Notes under the pieces: generated by a model | The model's input: only the letters and a program-made list of their open reading frames with translations | Database searches by the model: none | Told to the model about the DNA's origin: nothing | Part shown: positions 50,541 to 59,287 of the stretch, piece by piece | How the letters are laid out: the number at the start of each line of letters is the position of its first letter | Numbering within the stretch: the stretch's first letter is position 1 | NCBI RefSeq assembly: GCF_004135735.1 | Contig: NZ_CP012670.1 | Span: forward strand, 6,340,501 to 6,404,500 | Direction of reading: 5' to 3' | Length of the DNA stretch: 64,000 nt | DNA from: Sorangium cellulosum | GTDB lineage: Bacteria; Myxococcota_A; Polyangia; Polyangiales; Polyangiaceae | Translations under genes and position numbers: made by a program

Positions 50541-52022
50541 CTGCCAGGGGTCGACGAGCTCGTGGGTTCGGCGCGGGCTCTTTCGTGGAGCCGGGCGCGC
50601 CGGCGGCGCCGGGCGCGCGGAGGGCGCCGGCTCCGCCGTGGCCGACGGCGCCGGCGCGGGCGAGGCGCTCTCCGCGGGGGGCGCCTCCTCGCCGCGGGGC
50701 GTCGCCGCCGGCACGGCCACGCGGACCACCTCGACCGAGCGCGGGGCCGCGCTCTCGGCGACGGGCTGAGCCGGCGCGGCCCTGGGCGCGGCCTGCTCCT
50801 CGCCGGCCGGGCGGCGCAGCGCGGTGAGCGCGATGGCCCCGCTGACGACGAACAGCGCGACGGACGCCAGCAGCCAGCGCCGCGTCGCGCTCGCCCGAGG
50901 GGGCCGCTGGACCTCGTGGAGCTCCCCGGCCGCGGCGACCGTGAGCGTGCCGGGCCGGGATGGACCGGAGAGCGGCGCGGGCTCGGCCTCCTGCGGGGGC
51001 GACACCGCGCCGTCGGGCACGGCGGCGGCGTGGTCGTGCACGGCGACCGAACGGGCCTCGCCGGGCGGATCAGGCGCGCCGCCGTAAGGCGACAGCCCGA
51101 GCAGCGTGCCCGTGCGCGACGTCGGCGGCGCCGCCCGCGGCGCGGAGGGCACCGGCAGCGGGATGCCCACGTCGCCGGCCGCGGCCACGAAGGCGTGCGC
51201 CATCTCCTGCGCCGACTGGAAGCGCTGGGCTCGGTCGCGCGCGAGCGCGCGCTGGAAGAAATCGTCGAGGTCCGCCGGCAGATCGGGCGCGAGCTGCGTC
51301 GCCTTCGGGATCGGATCGACGAGGATCCTCGACAGCACGGCGCCGAGCACGTCGCCCTCGAACGGCAGCCGGCCGGTGACCGCGCGGAAGAGGATGACCC
51401 CGAGCGACCACAGGTCGCTCCGCGCGTCGAGGTTCTTGTCGCCGCGCGCCTGCTCCGGGCTCATGTAGAACGGGGAGCCCAGGAGCTCGCCGGTCTTCGT
51501 GGTCTCGTCCGTGATCGGCGTGCCGCGCAGCTGCTTGGCGATGCCGAAGTCGAGGACCTTGAGGATCTCCTCGTCCTCGTCGGCCCGCGCGAGGAACAGG
51601 TTGCCGGGCTTGAGATCGCGGTGGACGAGCCCGGACTCGTGCGCGCGGCGCAGCGCCTTGCCGGTCTGGACCGCGATGAGCGCCGCGTCGGCGACCGGGA
51701 TGCGCCGGAGCCTCCGCAGGCGGCGGCTGAGATCCTCGCCCCGGAGCAGCTCCATGACGAGGTACGGGACCGCCCCCTGGATGCCGTAGTCCTGCACGCT
51801 CACCACGTGCGGGCTGCCGAGGGTCGCCGCGGTGCGCGCCTCACGGTAGAAGCGCGCGCGGAACTCGGGCGAGGCCGCGTGCTCCGGGTCCATGAACTTG
51901 ATGGCCACCGGCCCGCCCAGCTGGACGTGGCGAGCCGCCCACACGGAGCCCATCCCACCGCGTGAGAGCGGCGCCTCCAGGCGGTATTTCTCGCCGACGA
52001 TCGTTCCCGGCTCGACGTCCAT
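50532..52022 (-). CDS. Membrane-anchored Ser/Thr protein kinase
   Basis: A 496-aa PknB-type kinase. It has the Gly loop SRGGMGSVW (20-28), ATP Lys42 in VAIKFM, HRDLKPGN with catalytic Asp136, DFGIAK with Asp158, GSPFYMSPEQ and DLWSLGVILF. A Pro/Ser/Thr linker, one membrane helix (WLLASVALFVVSGAIALTAL) and an Ala/Pro-rich outer segment follow. The last codons overlap the 18-bp repeat array. Unlike the kinase at 34832, its outer segment is short, about 100 residues. Substrates unknown. The 155 bp upstream of its start are shared with no other promoter. Confidence 0.9.
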   Translation of the reverse strand: MDVEPGTIVGEKYRLEAPLSRGGMGSVWAARHVQLGGPVAIKFMDPEHAASPEFRARFYREARTAATLGSPHVVSVQDYGIQGAVPYLVMELLRGEDLSRRLRRLRRIPVADAALIAVQTGKALRRAHESGLVHRDLKPGNLFLARADEDEEILKVLDFGIAKQLRGTPITDETTKTGELLGSPFYMSPEQARGDKNLDARSDLWSLGVILFRAVTGRLPFEGDVLGAVLSRILVDPIPKATQLAPDLPADLDDFFQRALARDRAQRFQSAQEMAHAFVAAAGDVGIPLPVPSAPRAAPPTSRTGTLLGLSPYGGAPDPPGEARSVAVHDHAAAVPDGAVSPPQEAEPAPLSGPSRPGTLTVAAAGELHEVQRPPRASATRRWLLASVALFVVSGAIALTALRRPAGEEQAAPRAAPAQPVAESAAPRSVEVVRVAVPAATPRGEEAPPAESASPAPAPSATAEPAPSARPAPPARPAPRKSPRRTHELVDPWQRR

Positions 52023-52177
52023 CGCCGACTCCTCCCGCCATGGCGAGGTGGATTGCGCATTTTTAGACGCTCGCGGGAGCGGCGTCCACGCCGTAAGGCG
52101 AAAGCTGCGGGGTACCGAGAGACCGCCCCTTGCCCGACATCATCCCCCCTCAGCGGGGAGGAGCGCGCCCGGCGCTC

Positions 52178-53068
52178 TCAGTCCCTGCAGTCGACATAAC
52201 GGCGGGTGACGCCGCCAGGGACCGGCTGGATGAACGCCCCCGGCACGAGGGGCGGATTCCACCGGGCCTCCTTGTACTGAAAGATCATGTCGTCCTCGGT
52301 GTTGGGCACCCGCATGCGGATCGAGCGAGGGATCTCGGCCTGACAGGCGCCGCCGCTCGGCGGGATGGGATCGTCGATGCCCTCCGGATCGACGCGCGGC
52401 GGCGCGGTGCGGATCGCCGCGTGATGGCTCAGCTCGGCGTGATAGAGGTCCACGCCGCGCTGCGTGACCCGGACGTCCCTGACGCGTAGCTGCTGCTGGC
52501 TCCACGGCAGGTTCCAGTCCCCGGGGCGCGGCTCGAGGTGGATCTCCTCCGTCGCGTCGCGCGTGCTCTGGATGAGCACGCGGTAGAAGCCGTCGCCGTC
52601 CCAGGCGATCGAGGCGCCCTGGGGCTCGTGCGCGAGGACCGGCGCCTCGCCGCGGAGCAGCGAGACGAGCGCGTGCCCGGGGATGGGCACCTGGGTGAGC
52701 CGCGCCAGGTTGCAGGCGCTCGCGGGGCCGTGCAGAAACTGCTTCTCGCCCACGTCGAGCATCTGGAACAGGCTGCCGTTCGACGTGAGGGTGTAGAGCG
52801 TCGCGCCGAAGGGGCTCACGACATCGAAGCGGACCCGATCGGGGTTGACCGCCAGGAAGTACAGGTCGCCGCGGATCCTCCCGTGGCGCGAGAAGTGATC
52901 GATCTTGGCCGTGCCCTGGACGCCGTTCACGCACGCGTACGTGGCCTTCATCCGGTCGAGCGCCGCGTCGGCGGTCGGGAACCGGGACGGGGGCGGATCC
53001 ACGGCGGCACAGCCGGTCACGAGCACGGCGAGGGTTGTTGCGGCCCAGGCGGTCGCGCGATGGCGCAT
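52178..53068 (-). CDS. LolB/DUF4292-like outer-membrane lipoprotein
   Basis: A 296-aa protein. The ATG at 53068 gives MRHRATAWAATTLAVLVTGC, a lipoprotein signal with lipobox VTGC. The body has the strand pattern of LolB/LppX-like lipid-binding folds: VNGVQGTAKIDHFSRHGRIR, DLYFLAVNPDRVRFDVVSPF, GATLYTLTSNGSLFQMLDVG, QFLHGPASACNLARL, VPIPGHALVSLLRGEAPVL. This matches DUF4292-type proteins thought to bind or transfer lipids or lipoproteins at the outer membrane. The C-terminal third (IRMRVPNTEDDMIFQYKEAR) is strand-rich. No clear operon partner. Confidence 0.72.
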   Translation of the reverse strand: MRHRATAWAATTLAVLVTGCAAVDPPPSRFPTADAALDRMKATYACVNGVQGTAKIDHFSRHGRIRGDLYFLAVNPDRVRFDVVSPFGATLYTLTSNGSLFQMLDVGEKQFLHGPASACNLARLTQVPIPGHALVSLLRGEAPVLAHEPQGASIAWDGDGFYRVLIQSTRDATEEIHLEPRPGDWNLPWSQQQLRVRDVRVTQRGVDLYHAELSHHAAIRTAPPRVDPEGIDDPIPPSGGACQAEIPRSIRMRVPNTEDDMIFQYKEARWNPPLVPGAFIQPVPGGVTRRYVDCRD

Positions 53069-53090
53069 GGGCGCGGACGCTGACAAGGAT

Positions 53091-53166
53091 CGCAGAGCCC
53101 GTCAACCACGGCGGCGGCGCGAACGCGTCGCAGAGCCCGTCAACCGCGGAGGCGGCGCGAACGCGT
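53091..53166. repeat. 38-bp direct repeat, two copies
   Basis: Two adjacent 38-bp units beginning CGCAGAGCCCGTCAACC differ at two positions. They lie just upstream of the 52178 lipoprotein start, where they could duplicate promoter or operator sequence. Confidence 0.8.
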
Positions 53167-53285
53167 CGCTTCCGTCATCGAGGAGAGGGGGGACGAAGAG
53201 AGAGGGACGGCAGGGAGGGTCCGGGGTTGCCGGCGCCGCACGTCCGGCCGGGGCGAGACCCCGGCCGGACACGAGCGCCCCCGGA

Positions 53286-55103
53286 TCAGGACGCCCGGAG
53301 CGCCTCGAGCAGATCGACGTCGGGGATCGCGATCGGGAGGCGAGCGCGCACGACGGCGACGTCGTTGTCCTCGCAGAGGCGTGCCACCGCGAGCCCGTCG
53401 AAGAGGGAAATGGGCGCGGTCCCGGGGATCGAGGCCTCCTCGCGCGCGCCGGAGAGCATCTGACCGGCGGTCAGGATCCAGCCGGCGGTCGCGGGGCCGT
53501 AGTGGTGGAGCGAGCCGCGGAGCTCGGTGACCCGCTCGCGGCCGACCTCGCGGCCGTCCCGCCGGATGACGAGCGCCAGCTTGATCTCGTCGCCCGCGGT
53601 GCGGAGCGCCCCGGAGAAGTGGCTCTCGCCGCCCGGCGCACCGGCGCGGCGCACGGCGCGCAGCTGACCGAGCCCGATGCGCTCGAGGGCGAGGACGCAG
53701 ACCTCGACGAAGGCATGGCCCGGGAGCTCGGCGAGCTTCCGCACGAAGGCGCGCCGCGCGGCCTCCCGGTAGCGCTCCACCGCGGCGAGCGCCTCCTGCT
53801 CCAGCCGCGCGAGGTCGCCCGAGAGGAGCCAGTCCGTCAGCGCGATCCTGCCGCCGGCGAAGCGGAAGCGAGGCCGCTGCCCCGCGGCGATCCGGCGCGC
53901 GTTGTCGGCGCGCACGGCGGCCGCGACCTGGGACTGCACGAGCTGCGCGTCGCCGGCGAGGCGGCCGCGGCGCTGCGCCGTCTCCGCGATCTGCCGGAGC
54001 GAGACCGCGCCCGCGTTCCTGTCGAAGGTGGAGAGGATGCCCGCGACCGCGTCGGCGAGATCACGGCCGGCCAGATCGTCGAGCGCGTGCCCTTCCCCGC
54101 CCGTGAGCTCGATCACCTGCGGGCCGCGGTAGACCGGCTCGCCGCCGAAGCTGTCGGTCCGCTCGGGCCGCTCGGCGCGCTCGATGCGCTCGATGCGCTC
54201 GGAGCGCGGCGGCTCGCGGCCGTTCTCGCGCCGCGCCTCGAACACCGGCGTCGCGACGTACGAGGGCAGCCCGCCGGTGCTCACGCCGGCGTCCGCGGTC
54301 CCGCGGCCGCGCCGGCGGCGGCGGCGGCGGCGGCGGCCCTCGCCCTGCTCGCCCGACGAGCCGGGCGTCACGCGGTCGTCGCCGCCGAGGATCGGCTGAT
54401 CGTCGTCGTCCTCCTCGTCGAAGAGCTCCGCCGCCCCGGCGACCGCCTCCGCCCGCATCGCCTCGTCCGGGCCCGGCGGCTCCGCGTCCTCGATCTCGGC
54501 GTCTTCCTCGTCGAAGTACGCGGTCGCGGCGCGCGGCGAGGAGGGCGCCGGCGCCGGCACCGGCTCACGCGCCGCCGGGATCTCCACGCCGTTCAGCCCG
54601 GCCGCGCTGTGCGGGCCGGACACGACCTCACCGCTCGGGGGCACCGCCTGCGCCTCCTCGTCCGCCTCGTCGGCCTCCGCCGCGACCTCGGCCGCGTCCG
54701 TCTCGACCTCGGGCTCGGCCGCGAACGCGCCCGCCTCGCTCTCGTCCGCCACCGCCTCGTCGTCCGCGCTCACCTCGATCGCGACCGCCTCTTCCTCGTC
54801 CTTGCGCGCCTTGGGCGCCTCGGGCTTGCCGCCGCGCTTCGCCTTCTTGCCGTCGAGCCCGGACTTGATCGTCTTCTCGTCCCACTCGCGGAGCGCGAAG
54901 ACGCCCGGCTTGACCCGCACCAGGGGATTGTCCGCCGTGTCCTTCTTCAGCGTCGCGGCGAGGCGGGCGCCCATCGTGACCTCTGGGCTCTTTCCAACGT
55001 GGCTAAGGAGGTTCTTCTCGATCGCGATATCGGTGATCTCTTTATAGTGAAGCGGTCTGCCGACGAGGCGAAGCACCTCGGCGGCTGCATCCGTGAACGT
55101 CAT
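53286..55103 (-). CDS. HARE-HTH domain protein with acidic and Arg-rich linkers and Mrr-like end
   Basis: A 605-aa protein; the ATG at 55103 follows GAAGGG. Residues 1-75 form a HARE-HTH (HB1/ASXL) domain: FTDAAAEVLRLVGRPLHYKE, then ITDIAIEKNLLSHVGKSPEV and NPLVRVKPGVFALREW. A long acidic linker follows, interrupted by an RRRRRRRRRGRG patch, then a helical region. The C-terminal part (about 440-600) is laid out like the Mrr restriction fold: LPGHAFVEVCVLALERIG, REVGRERVTELRGSLHHYG, ISLFDGLAVARLCEDNDVAV. The nuclease strand that normally reads QxKR appears as LVIRRD, and no clear upstream Asp is seen, so catalysis is doubtful. HARE-HTH domains are linked to recognition of modified DNA or coupling to RNA polymerase (the delta subunit has one). 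Confidence 0.78.
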   Translation of the reverse strand: MTFTDAAAEVLRLVGRPLHYKEITDIAIEKNLLSHVGKSPEVTMGARLAATLKKDTADNPLVRVKPGVFALREWDEKTIKSGLDGKKAKRGGKPEAPKARKDEEEAVAIEVSADDEAVADESEAGAFAAEPEVETDAAEVAAEADEADEEAQAVPPSGEVVSGPHSAAGLNGVEIPAAREPVPAPAPSSPRAATAYFDEEDAEIEDAEPPGPDEAMRAEAVAGAAELFDEEDDDDQPILGGDDRVTPGSSGEQGEGRRRRRRRRRGRGTADAGVSTGGLPSYVATPVFEARRENGREPPRSERIERIERAERPERTDSFGGEPVYRGPQVIELTGGEGHALDDLAGRDLADAVAGILSTFDRNAGAVSLRQIAETAQRRGRLAGDAQLVQSQVAAAVRADNARRIAAGQRPRFRFAGGRIALTDWLLSGDLARLEQEALAAVERYREAARRAFVRKLAELPGHAFVEVCVLALERIGLGQLRAVRRAGAPGGESHFSGALRTAGDEIKLALVIRRDGREVGRERVTELRGSLHHYGPATAGWILTAGQMLSGAREEASIPGTAPISLFDGLAVARLCEDNDVAVVRARLPIAIPDVDLLEALRAS

Positions 55104-55847
55104 TTTGTTCGCCCTTCGGGCGCGCCGCCCGGCGGGCGCCCTCGTCGTCCCCATCGCGGCCGCCCCGTCCAAAGTGGCTGACGAAGCGCGCGGGATACCC
55201 CACCGCAGCCGGGAAGCGCACATTCGCTCCCACTCGGCCACGACGCGCGGAACGGCCTGCTCGTAGCATGCTCGCCAGCGGCGGTCAACGGGCAGCGCGA
55301 TCTGGCTCAGGAGCAGCCGCTCGCCGGCTTCGCTCGCGCGGAGCGGAGGCCGGGCGGCGAGAAGCCCGGGCCGGCCGCGCGCTGCGGGGCGCCGGCGGGC
55401 CGCGCGCCGAGGGCGCGCCGGCGGCCGCGCGCTGCGGGGGCGCCGGCTGCGGCTGCGCGCGGCGCGAGCGCGCTCCGGCCGGCTCCGCGTCGACATCGAT
55501 GTACAGAGGCGGTGACGATAACGGCTGTCGGACAGCCCGGAGCACCGGATTCACCGAGGGTGGGAGATGGGTTGAGCGCTCTGCGCCTGACGCGGCGCGA
55601 GCGGCGTGGGCGCGAGATGATGTGATGATGGAGAACGCGATCGGACGTGACGCGCCACGCCGGAACACCGCGCCGGGCGCCGCGGACGTCGCGGGGAGCT
55701 CCCGGACGGCGCGCCGCCCGGCGCGCGACCTGGGCGCGCGGCGAGCGGCGCGCCCAGGTCGCGCGCTCTCCCCGGCGACAGCCCGCGACATCGCTCATCG
55801 CTATTTGCGCTTTGCGATCTCCTGGATAAGGGAGTTACCCTGGGAGG
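55104..55847. other. Divergent gap with no recognised gene
   Basis: 744 bp between the HARE-HTH gene and the 55848 gene. It is extremely GC-rich with imperfect CGCCGGCGGGC-type repeats around 55370-55460, and short Arg-rich frames without ribosome sites. A strong hairpin at 55721-55766 is listed separately. The last 60 bp (CTATTTGCGCTTTGCGATCT onward) are less GC-rich and probably contain the promoter of the 55848 gene. Confidence 0.45.
55721..55766. repeat. 19-bp perfect inverted repeat hairpin
   Basis: GCGCGCGACCTGGGCGCGC at 55721-55739 pairs exactly with 55748-55766, with an 8-nt loop. It lies 81 bp before the GTG of the 55848 gene, so it could be a terminator or attenuator in its leader, or an operator. 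Confidence 0.85.
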
Positions 55848-56240
55848 GTGGAGCTTTCGCGGCTACTCGATGAGCTCACCCTGGCGGCCAGAAGGGTCGG
55901 CATCGCCGTGAGGATGGAGGCGTTCGATCCGCACCTCTCCGACGCGCGCAACCCCCGCGGCGGGCTCTGCACGGTGCTCGGCAAGCGGCTCATCCTGGTC
56001 GACGCGAATGCGTCGCTGCCGGATCGCATCGCCACGGTCGCGGCCGCGCTCGCGCGCGTGGATCTGGAGTCCGTGTACCTGCCGCCGATCGTCCGCGCGA
56101 CCATCGGCGCCCATGCCCGCGGCGCGCGGCCGCGAGCGCCCGCGCCGGGCGAGCCCGTGAGGCTCTCTTCGCGCCGCGGGAAGGCCGGAAAGGCCCAGAG
56201 GCTGCTCCCGCTCGCCCGCACCAAGTGGCGTGACGCCTGA
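55848..56240 (+). CDS. Small protein of unknown function
   Basis: A 130-aa protein. The GTG at 55848 overlaps a GGGAGG purine run that is close for a ribosome site. The first two thirds look like a folded domain (LLDELTLAARRVGIAVRMEA, RGGLCTVLGKRLILVDANAS, IATVAAALARVDLESVYLPP): helix, strand with one Cys, strand, helix. The tail is basic and Pro/Arg-rich. Coding character is good and the CTVLGKRLILVD core looks conserved in style, but I recognise no family. It is convergent with alaS. Confidence 0.65.
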   Translation: MELSRLLDELTLAARRVGIAVRMEAFDPHLSDARNPRGGLCTVLGKRLILVDANASLPDRIATVAAALARVDLESVYLPPIVRATIGAHARGARPRAPAPGEPVRLSSRRGKAGKAQRLLPLARTKWRDA

Positions 56241-56285
56241 GGGGCCGAGCCCGGCGCCAGCGCTGCTGCGGGAAGTCGGGCCGAG

Positions 56286-56400
56286 AGGCGAACCGCCATG
56301 ACGAACAGGGCGCCAAGAGACCAGGGAAGTAGAAGGGGAACATGGAGGGACGACCCTCCCCCTCTCTTCGTGGCGTCGTTGGCGCCATGGCGGTTCTCCT
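56286..56400. repeat. Imperfect inverted repeat, AACCGCCATGRCG family, with inner hairpin
   Basis: AGGCGAACCGCCATGACG at 56286-56303 and the complement of 56383-56400 (AGGAGAACCGCCATGGCG) match at 16 of 18 bases, with weaker pairing continuing inward. At the centre, GGAGGG-ACGA-CCCTCC (56344-56359) forms a perfect 6-bp stem. The outer motif resembles the AACCGCCAAGACGCCAAG arms at 39575. It occupies the convergent gap before alaS and probably ends both transcripts. Confidence 0.75.
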
Positions 56401-56430
56401 GCTGATCCGGGGCAACTCCCCGCAGTCGAG

Positions 56431-59178
56431 CTAGGCGAGCGCGCGCTCGACCTCGCCGTAGGTCGCCGCGATCGCCGCGTCGAGCTGCGCCACGTCGGTC
56501 CCGCCGGCCTGCGCCATGTCCGGGCGGCCGCCGCCCGAGCCACCCACGATGCGGGCGATCGGCTTGATGAGCTCGCCGGCCTTGAGCCGCTCGGTCGCCG
56601 CCTTGGACAGCATCACGGCGAGCTGCGCCTTGTCGCCCACGGCCGCGCCGAGCAGCACCGCCGAGCGATCGCCCAGCTTGTCGCGCAGCTTCTCCGCGAG
56701 CTCGCGCAGCGCGCCCGGGTTGGTGCCGTCCGGCACCCGGCGCGCGAGCACCTTGATGCCGCCGATCTCCCGGGCGCCCTCGAGCATCGCGTCGATGCCG
56801 CCGCCCGCGCCCTGCCCGGGGCCCGCCCCCTCCAGGATCCGCCGCTCGAGCTCCGCGACCTTCTTCTCGAGCTCCCGCTCGTGCGCGACGATCTTGCCGA
56901 TCTTGTCGGCGAGGTCGCCGCCCTGCGCCTTCGCGACCTGCCGCGCCCGCGCGAGCTCGGCCTCGACGCCCCGGGCGTACGCGAGCGCGTTCAGCCCGGT
57001 CGACGCGAAGATCCGGCGCACGCCCGCGGCCACGCCGCCCTCGCTCGTGATCTTGAACAGCCCGATGTCCCCGAGCGCGCGCGCGTGCGTGCCGCCGCAG
57101 AGCTCGACCACCTCGGGGGTCATCGTGAGCATCCGCACCGTGTCGCCGTACTTCTCCTCGAAGATCGCCATCGCGCCGCGCCGCCGCGCCTCCTCCATCG
57201 GCAGGACCTCGGTCGTCACCTTCGCGTTCGTGAGGAGCTTCTCGTTCACCAGATCCTCGATCCGCGAGATCTCCTCGCGGGTGAGCGGCCGGTTGTGCGT
57301 GAAGTCGAAGCGGAGGATGTCCGGGCCGACGCGCGAGCCCTTCTGCTGCGCGTGCTCGCCCAGCACCTTGCGCAGCGCCCAGTGCAGCACGTGCGTGGCC
57401 GAGTGGTTGCGCCGCGTCGCCGAGCGCGCCGCGTGATCGACCGCCAGGTGGACGCGCTGCCCCACCGCGATCGCGCCCTCGCGGACCACGCCCTCGTGCA
57501 CGACCAGCCCGGCGAGCGGCCTCTGCGTGTCCGTCACCTCGACGCGCAGCCCGTCCGCGGTCACCTCGCCGACGTCGCCGACCTGGCCGCCCGACTCGGC
57601 GTAGAACGGCGTCTCGCGGACGACGATCTCGACCGTCGCGCCCGCCTCCGCGCGATCGACCAGGGTCCGCGCCTTGCGCGCCCTGTCGCCCTCGCCCTCC
57701 AGGTCGACGCGGAGGACGGCGACGACCTCGCTGTCGCCCTCCTCGTGCTCGTAGCCGGTGAACCCGACCGGCTGCGCGAGCCGCGCGCGGGCCTCGCGGT
57801 GCGCGGCGGCCACGGCGGCGGTCGGATCGATCGGGCCGTCGGCCTCGGCGGCGCCGTGGATCAGCGCCTCGGCGCCCGGCACGTCGACGTCGAAGCTCGA
57901 CTCGGCGCAGATGACCTGGGTCAGATCGAGCGGGAAGCCGTAGGTGGTGTACAGGTCGGCGGCCGCGGCGGCCGGGAGCGTCTTCTCGCCCGACGAGCGC
58001 ATCTCCGCGAAGCGCTCGTCCAGGATCTTCATCCCGCGCTTCAGCGTCGAGCGGAAGCGCACCTCTTCATCCTCGGTGACGCGCGCGATGAACTCCCGCC
58101 GGTCCCTGAGCTCCGCGTACGTGTCGCCCATCCTGCGGACCACCTCGAGCGCGACCTCGTGCAGGAACGGCCGATCGATCCCGAGCCGGTGCCCGTGGCG
58201 GATCGCCCGGCGCATCACCCGGCGGAGCACGTACTCGCGCCGCTGCCGCTCGGGCATGATCCCCTCGGCGATCAGGAACGCGGTCGTCCGCGCGTGATCG
58301 GCGATGACCCGCATCGACACGTCGTCGTCGGCGCTCCCGCCCGTGTACGATTTCCCGCTGATCTCCGCGGCCTTCTCGACGAGGCCCCGGAGCAGGTCCG
58401 TGTCGTAGTTCGACGTCACGCCCTGGAGCACGCTCGCGAGCCGCTCCAGGCCCATGCCGGTGTCGATGCTCGGCGCGGGCAGCGGGACGAGCGGGCCGTC
58501 CTTCTCGACGCGCTCGTACTGCATGAACACGTTGTTCCAGATCTCGGTCCAGCCGGTGCCGTCGATGCGCGGCTCCTCGCCGAAGCGCGAGACGTCCGGC
58601 TCCTTCCCGTGGAAGAAGTGGATCTCCGAGCAGGGGCCGCACGGGCCGACATCGCCCATCGTCCAGAAGTTGTCGGCCTGGCCCAGGCGCAGGATCCGGT
58701 CGTCCCCGAAGCCGGTGACCTTGCGCCAGATCGCGGCGGCCTCGTCGTCGGCGGGGAAGCCGCCCTCGCCGTTGTAGACGGTGACCACGAGCCGCGACGG
58801 AGGGATGTCGAACACCCGGGTCAGGAGCTCCCAGGCGAAGGCGATCGCGTCCTCCTTGAAGTAGTCGCCAAAGCTGAAGTTGCCGAGCATCTCGAAGAAC
58901 GTCTGATGGCGCGCGGTGACGCCGACGTTCTCGAGGTCGTTGTGCTTGCCGCTGATCCGGATGCACTTCTGGCTCGATGCGGCGCGCTGGTACGAGCGCC
59001 TGTCCTTGCCCGTGAAGACGTCCTTGAACGGCACCATGCCCGCGTTCACGAACATCAGCGTCGGATCGTTCTGGGGCACGAGCGGCGCGCTCGGCACGAT
59101 CTCGTGCCCGCGCTGGGCGAAGAACTCGAGGAATGTGCGGCGAAGCAGGTCGGAGCTGGCAGGCGTTTCGATGGACAT
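56431..59178 (-). CDS. alaS: Alanyl-tRNA synthetase
   Basis: A 915-aa class II synthetase. Catalytic domain motifs include LVPQNDPTLMFVNAGMVPFK, ARHQTFFEMLGNFSFGDYFK and GMGLERLASVLQG. The editing domain carries the HSATHVLHWAL (HxxxH) and CGGTHARALGDIG (CxxxH) zinc and editing sites. A C-terminal domain with a Gly-rich, DHHA1-like GGSGGGRPDMAQAGG ends the protein. Length is normal. It charges tRNA-Ala and hydrolyses mischarged Ser/Gly. The ATG at 59178 has no purine ribosome site (the preceding minus strand is CCTCCTCCT), suggesting SD-independent initiation. Confidence 0.97.
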   Translation of the reverse strand: MSIETPASSDLLRRTFLEFFAQRGHEIVPSAPLVPQNDPTLMFVNAGMVPFKDVFTGKDRRSYQRAASSQKCIRISGKHNDLENVGVTARHQTFFEMLGNFSFGDYFKEDAIAFAWELLTRVFDIPPSRLVVTVYNGEGGFPADDEAAAIWRKVTGFGDDRILRLGQADNFWTMGDVGPCGPCSEIHFFHGKEPDVSRFGEEPRIDGTGWTEIWNNVFMQYERVEKDGPLVPLPAPSIDTGMGLERLASVLQGVTSNYDTDLLRGLVEKAAEISGKSYTGGSADDDVSMRVIADHARTTAFLIAEGIMPERQRREYVLRRVMRRAIRHGHRLGIDRPFLHEVALEVVRRMGDTYAELRDRREFIARVTEDEEVRFRSTLKRGMKILDERFAEMRSSGEKTLPAAAAADLYTTYGFPLDLTQVICAESSFDVDVPGAEALIHGAAEADGPIDPTAAVAAAHREARARLAQPVGFTGYEHEEGDSEVVAVLRVDLEGEGDRARKARTLVDRAEAGATVEIVVRETPFYAESGGQVGDVGEVTADGLRVEVTDTQRPLAGLVVHEGVVREGAIAVGQRVHLAVDHAARSATRRNHSATHVLHWALRKVLGEHAQQKGSRVGPDILRFDFTHNRPLTREEISRIEDLVNEKLLTNAKVTTEVLPMEEARRRGAMAIFEEKYGDTVRMLTMTPEVVELCGGTHARALGDIGLFKITSEGGVAAGVRRIFASTGLNALAYARGVEAELARARQVAKAQGGDLADKIGKIVAHERELEKKVAELERRILEGAGPGQGAGGGIDAMLEGAREIGGIKVLARRVPDGTNPGALRELAEKLRDKLGDRSAVLLGAAVGDKAQLAVMLSKAATERLKAGELIKPIARIVGGSGGGRPDMAQAGGTDVAQLDAAIAATYGEVERALA

Positions 59179-59287
59179 AGGAGGAGGCGCGGTCTAGCAC
59201 GACCGGAGGGCGGCATCCCACCTCCGCTCGCGCCGACCGCCCGCGCCCGGCGCCCGCGCCGGTCAGCCGGCCAGCCGGCCGCGCCCG

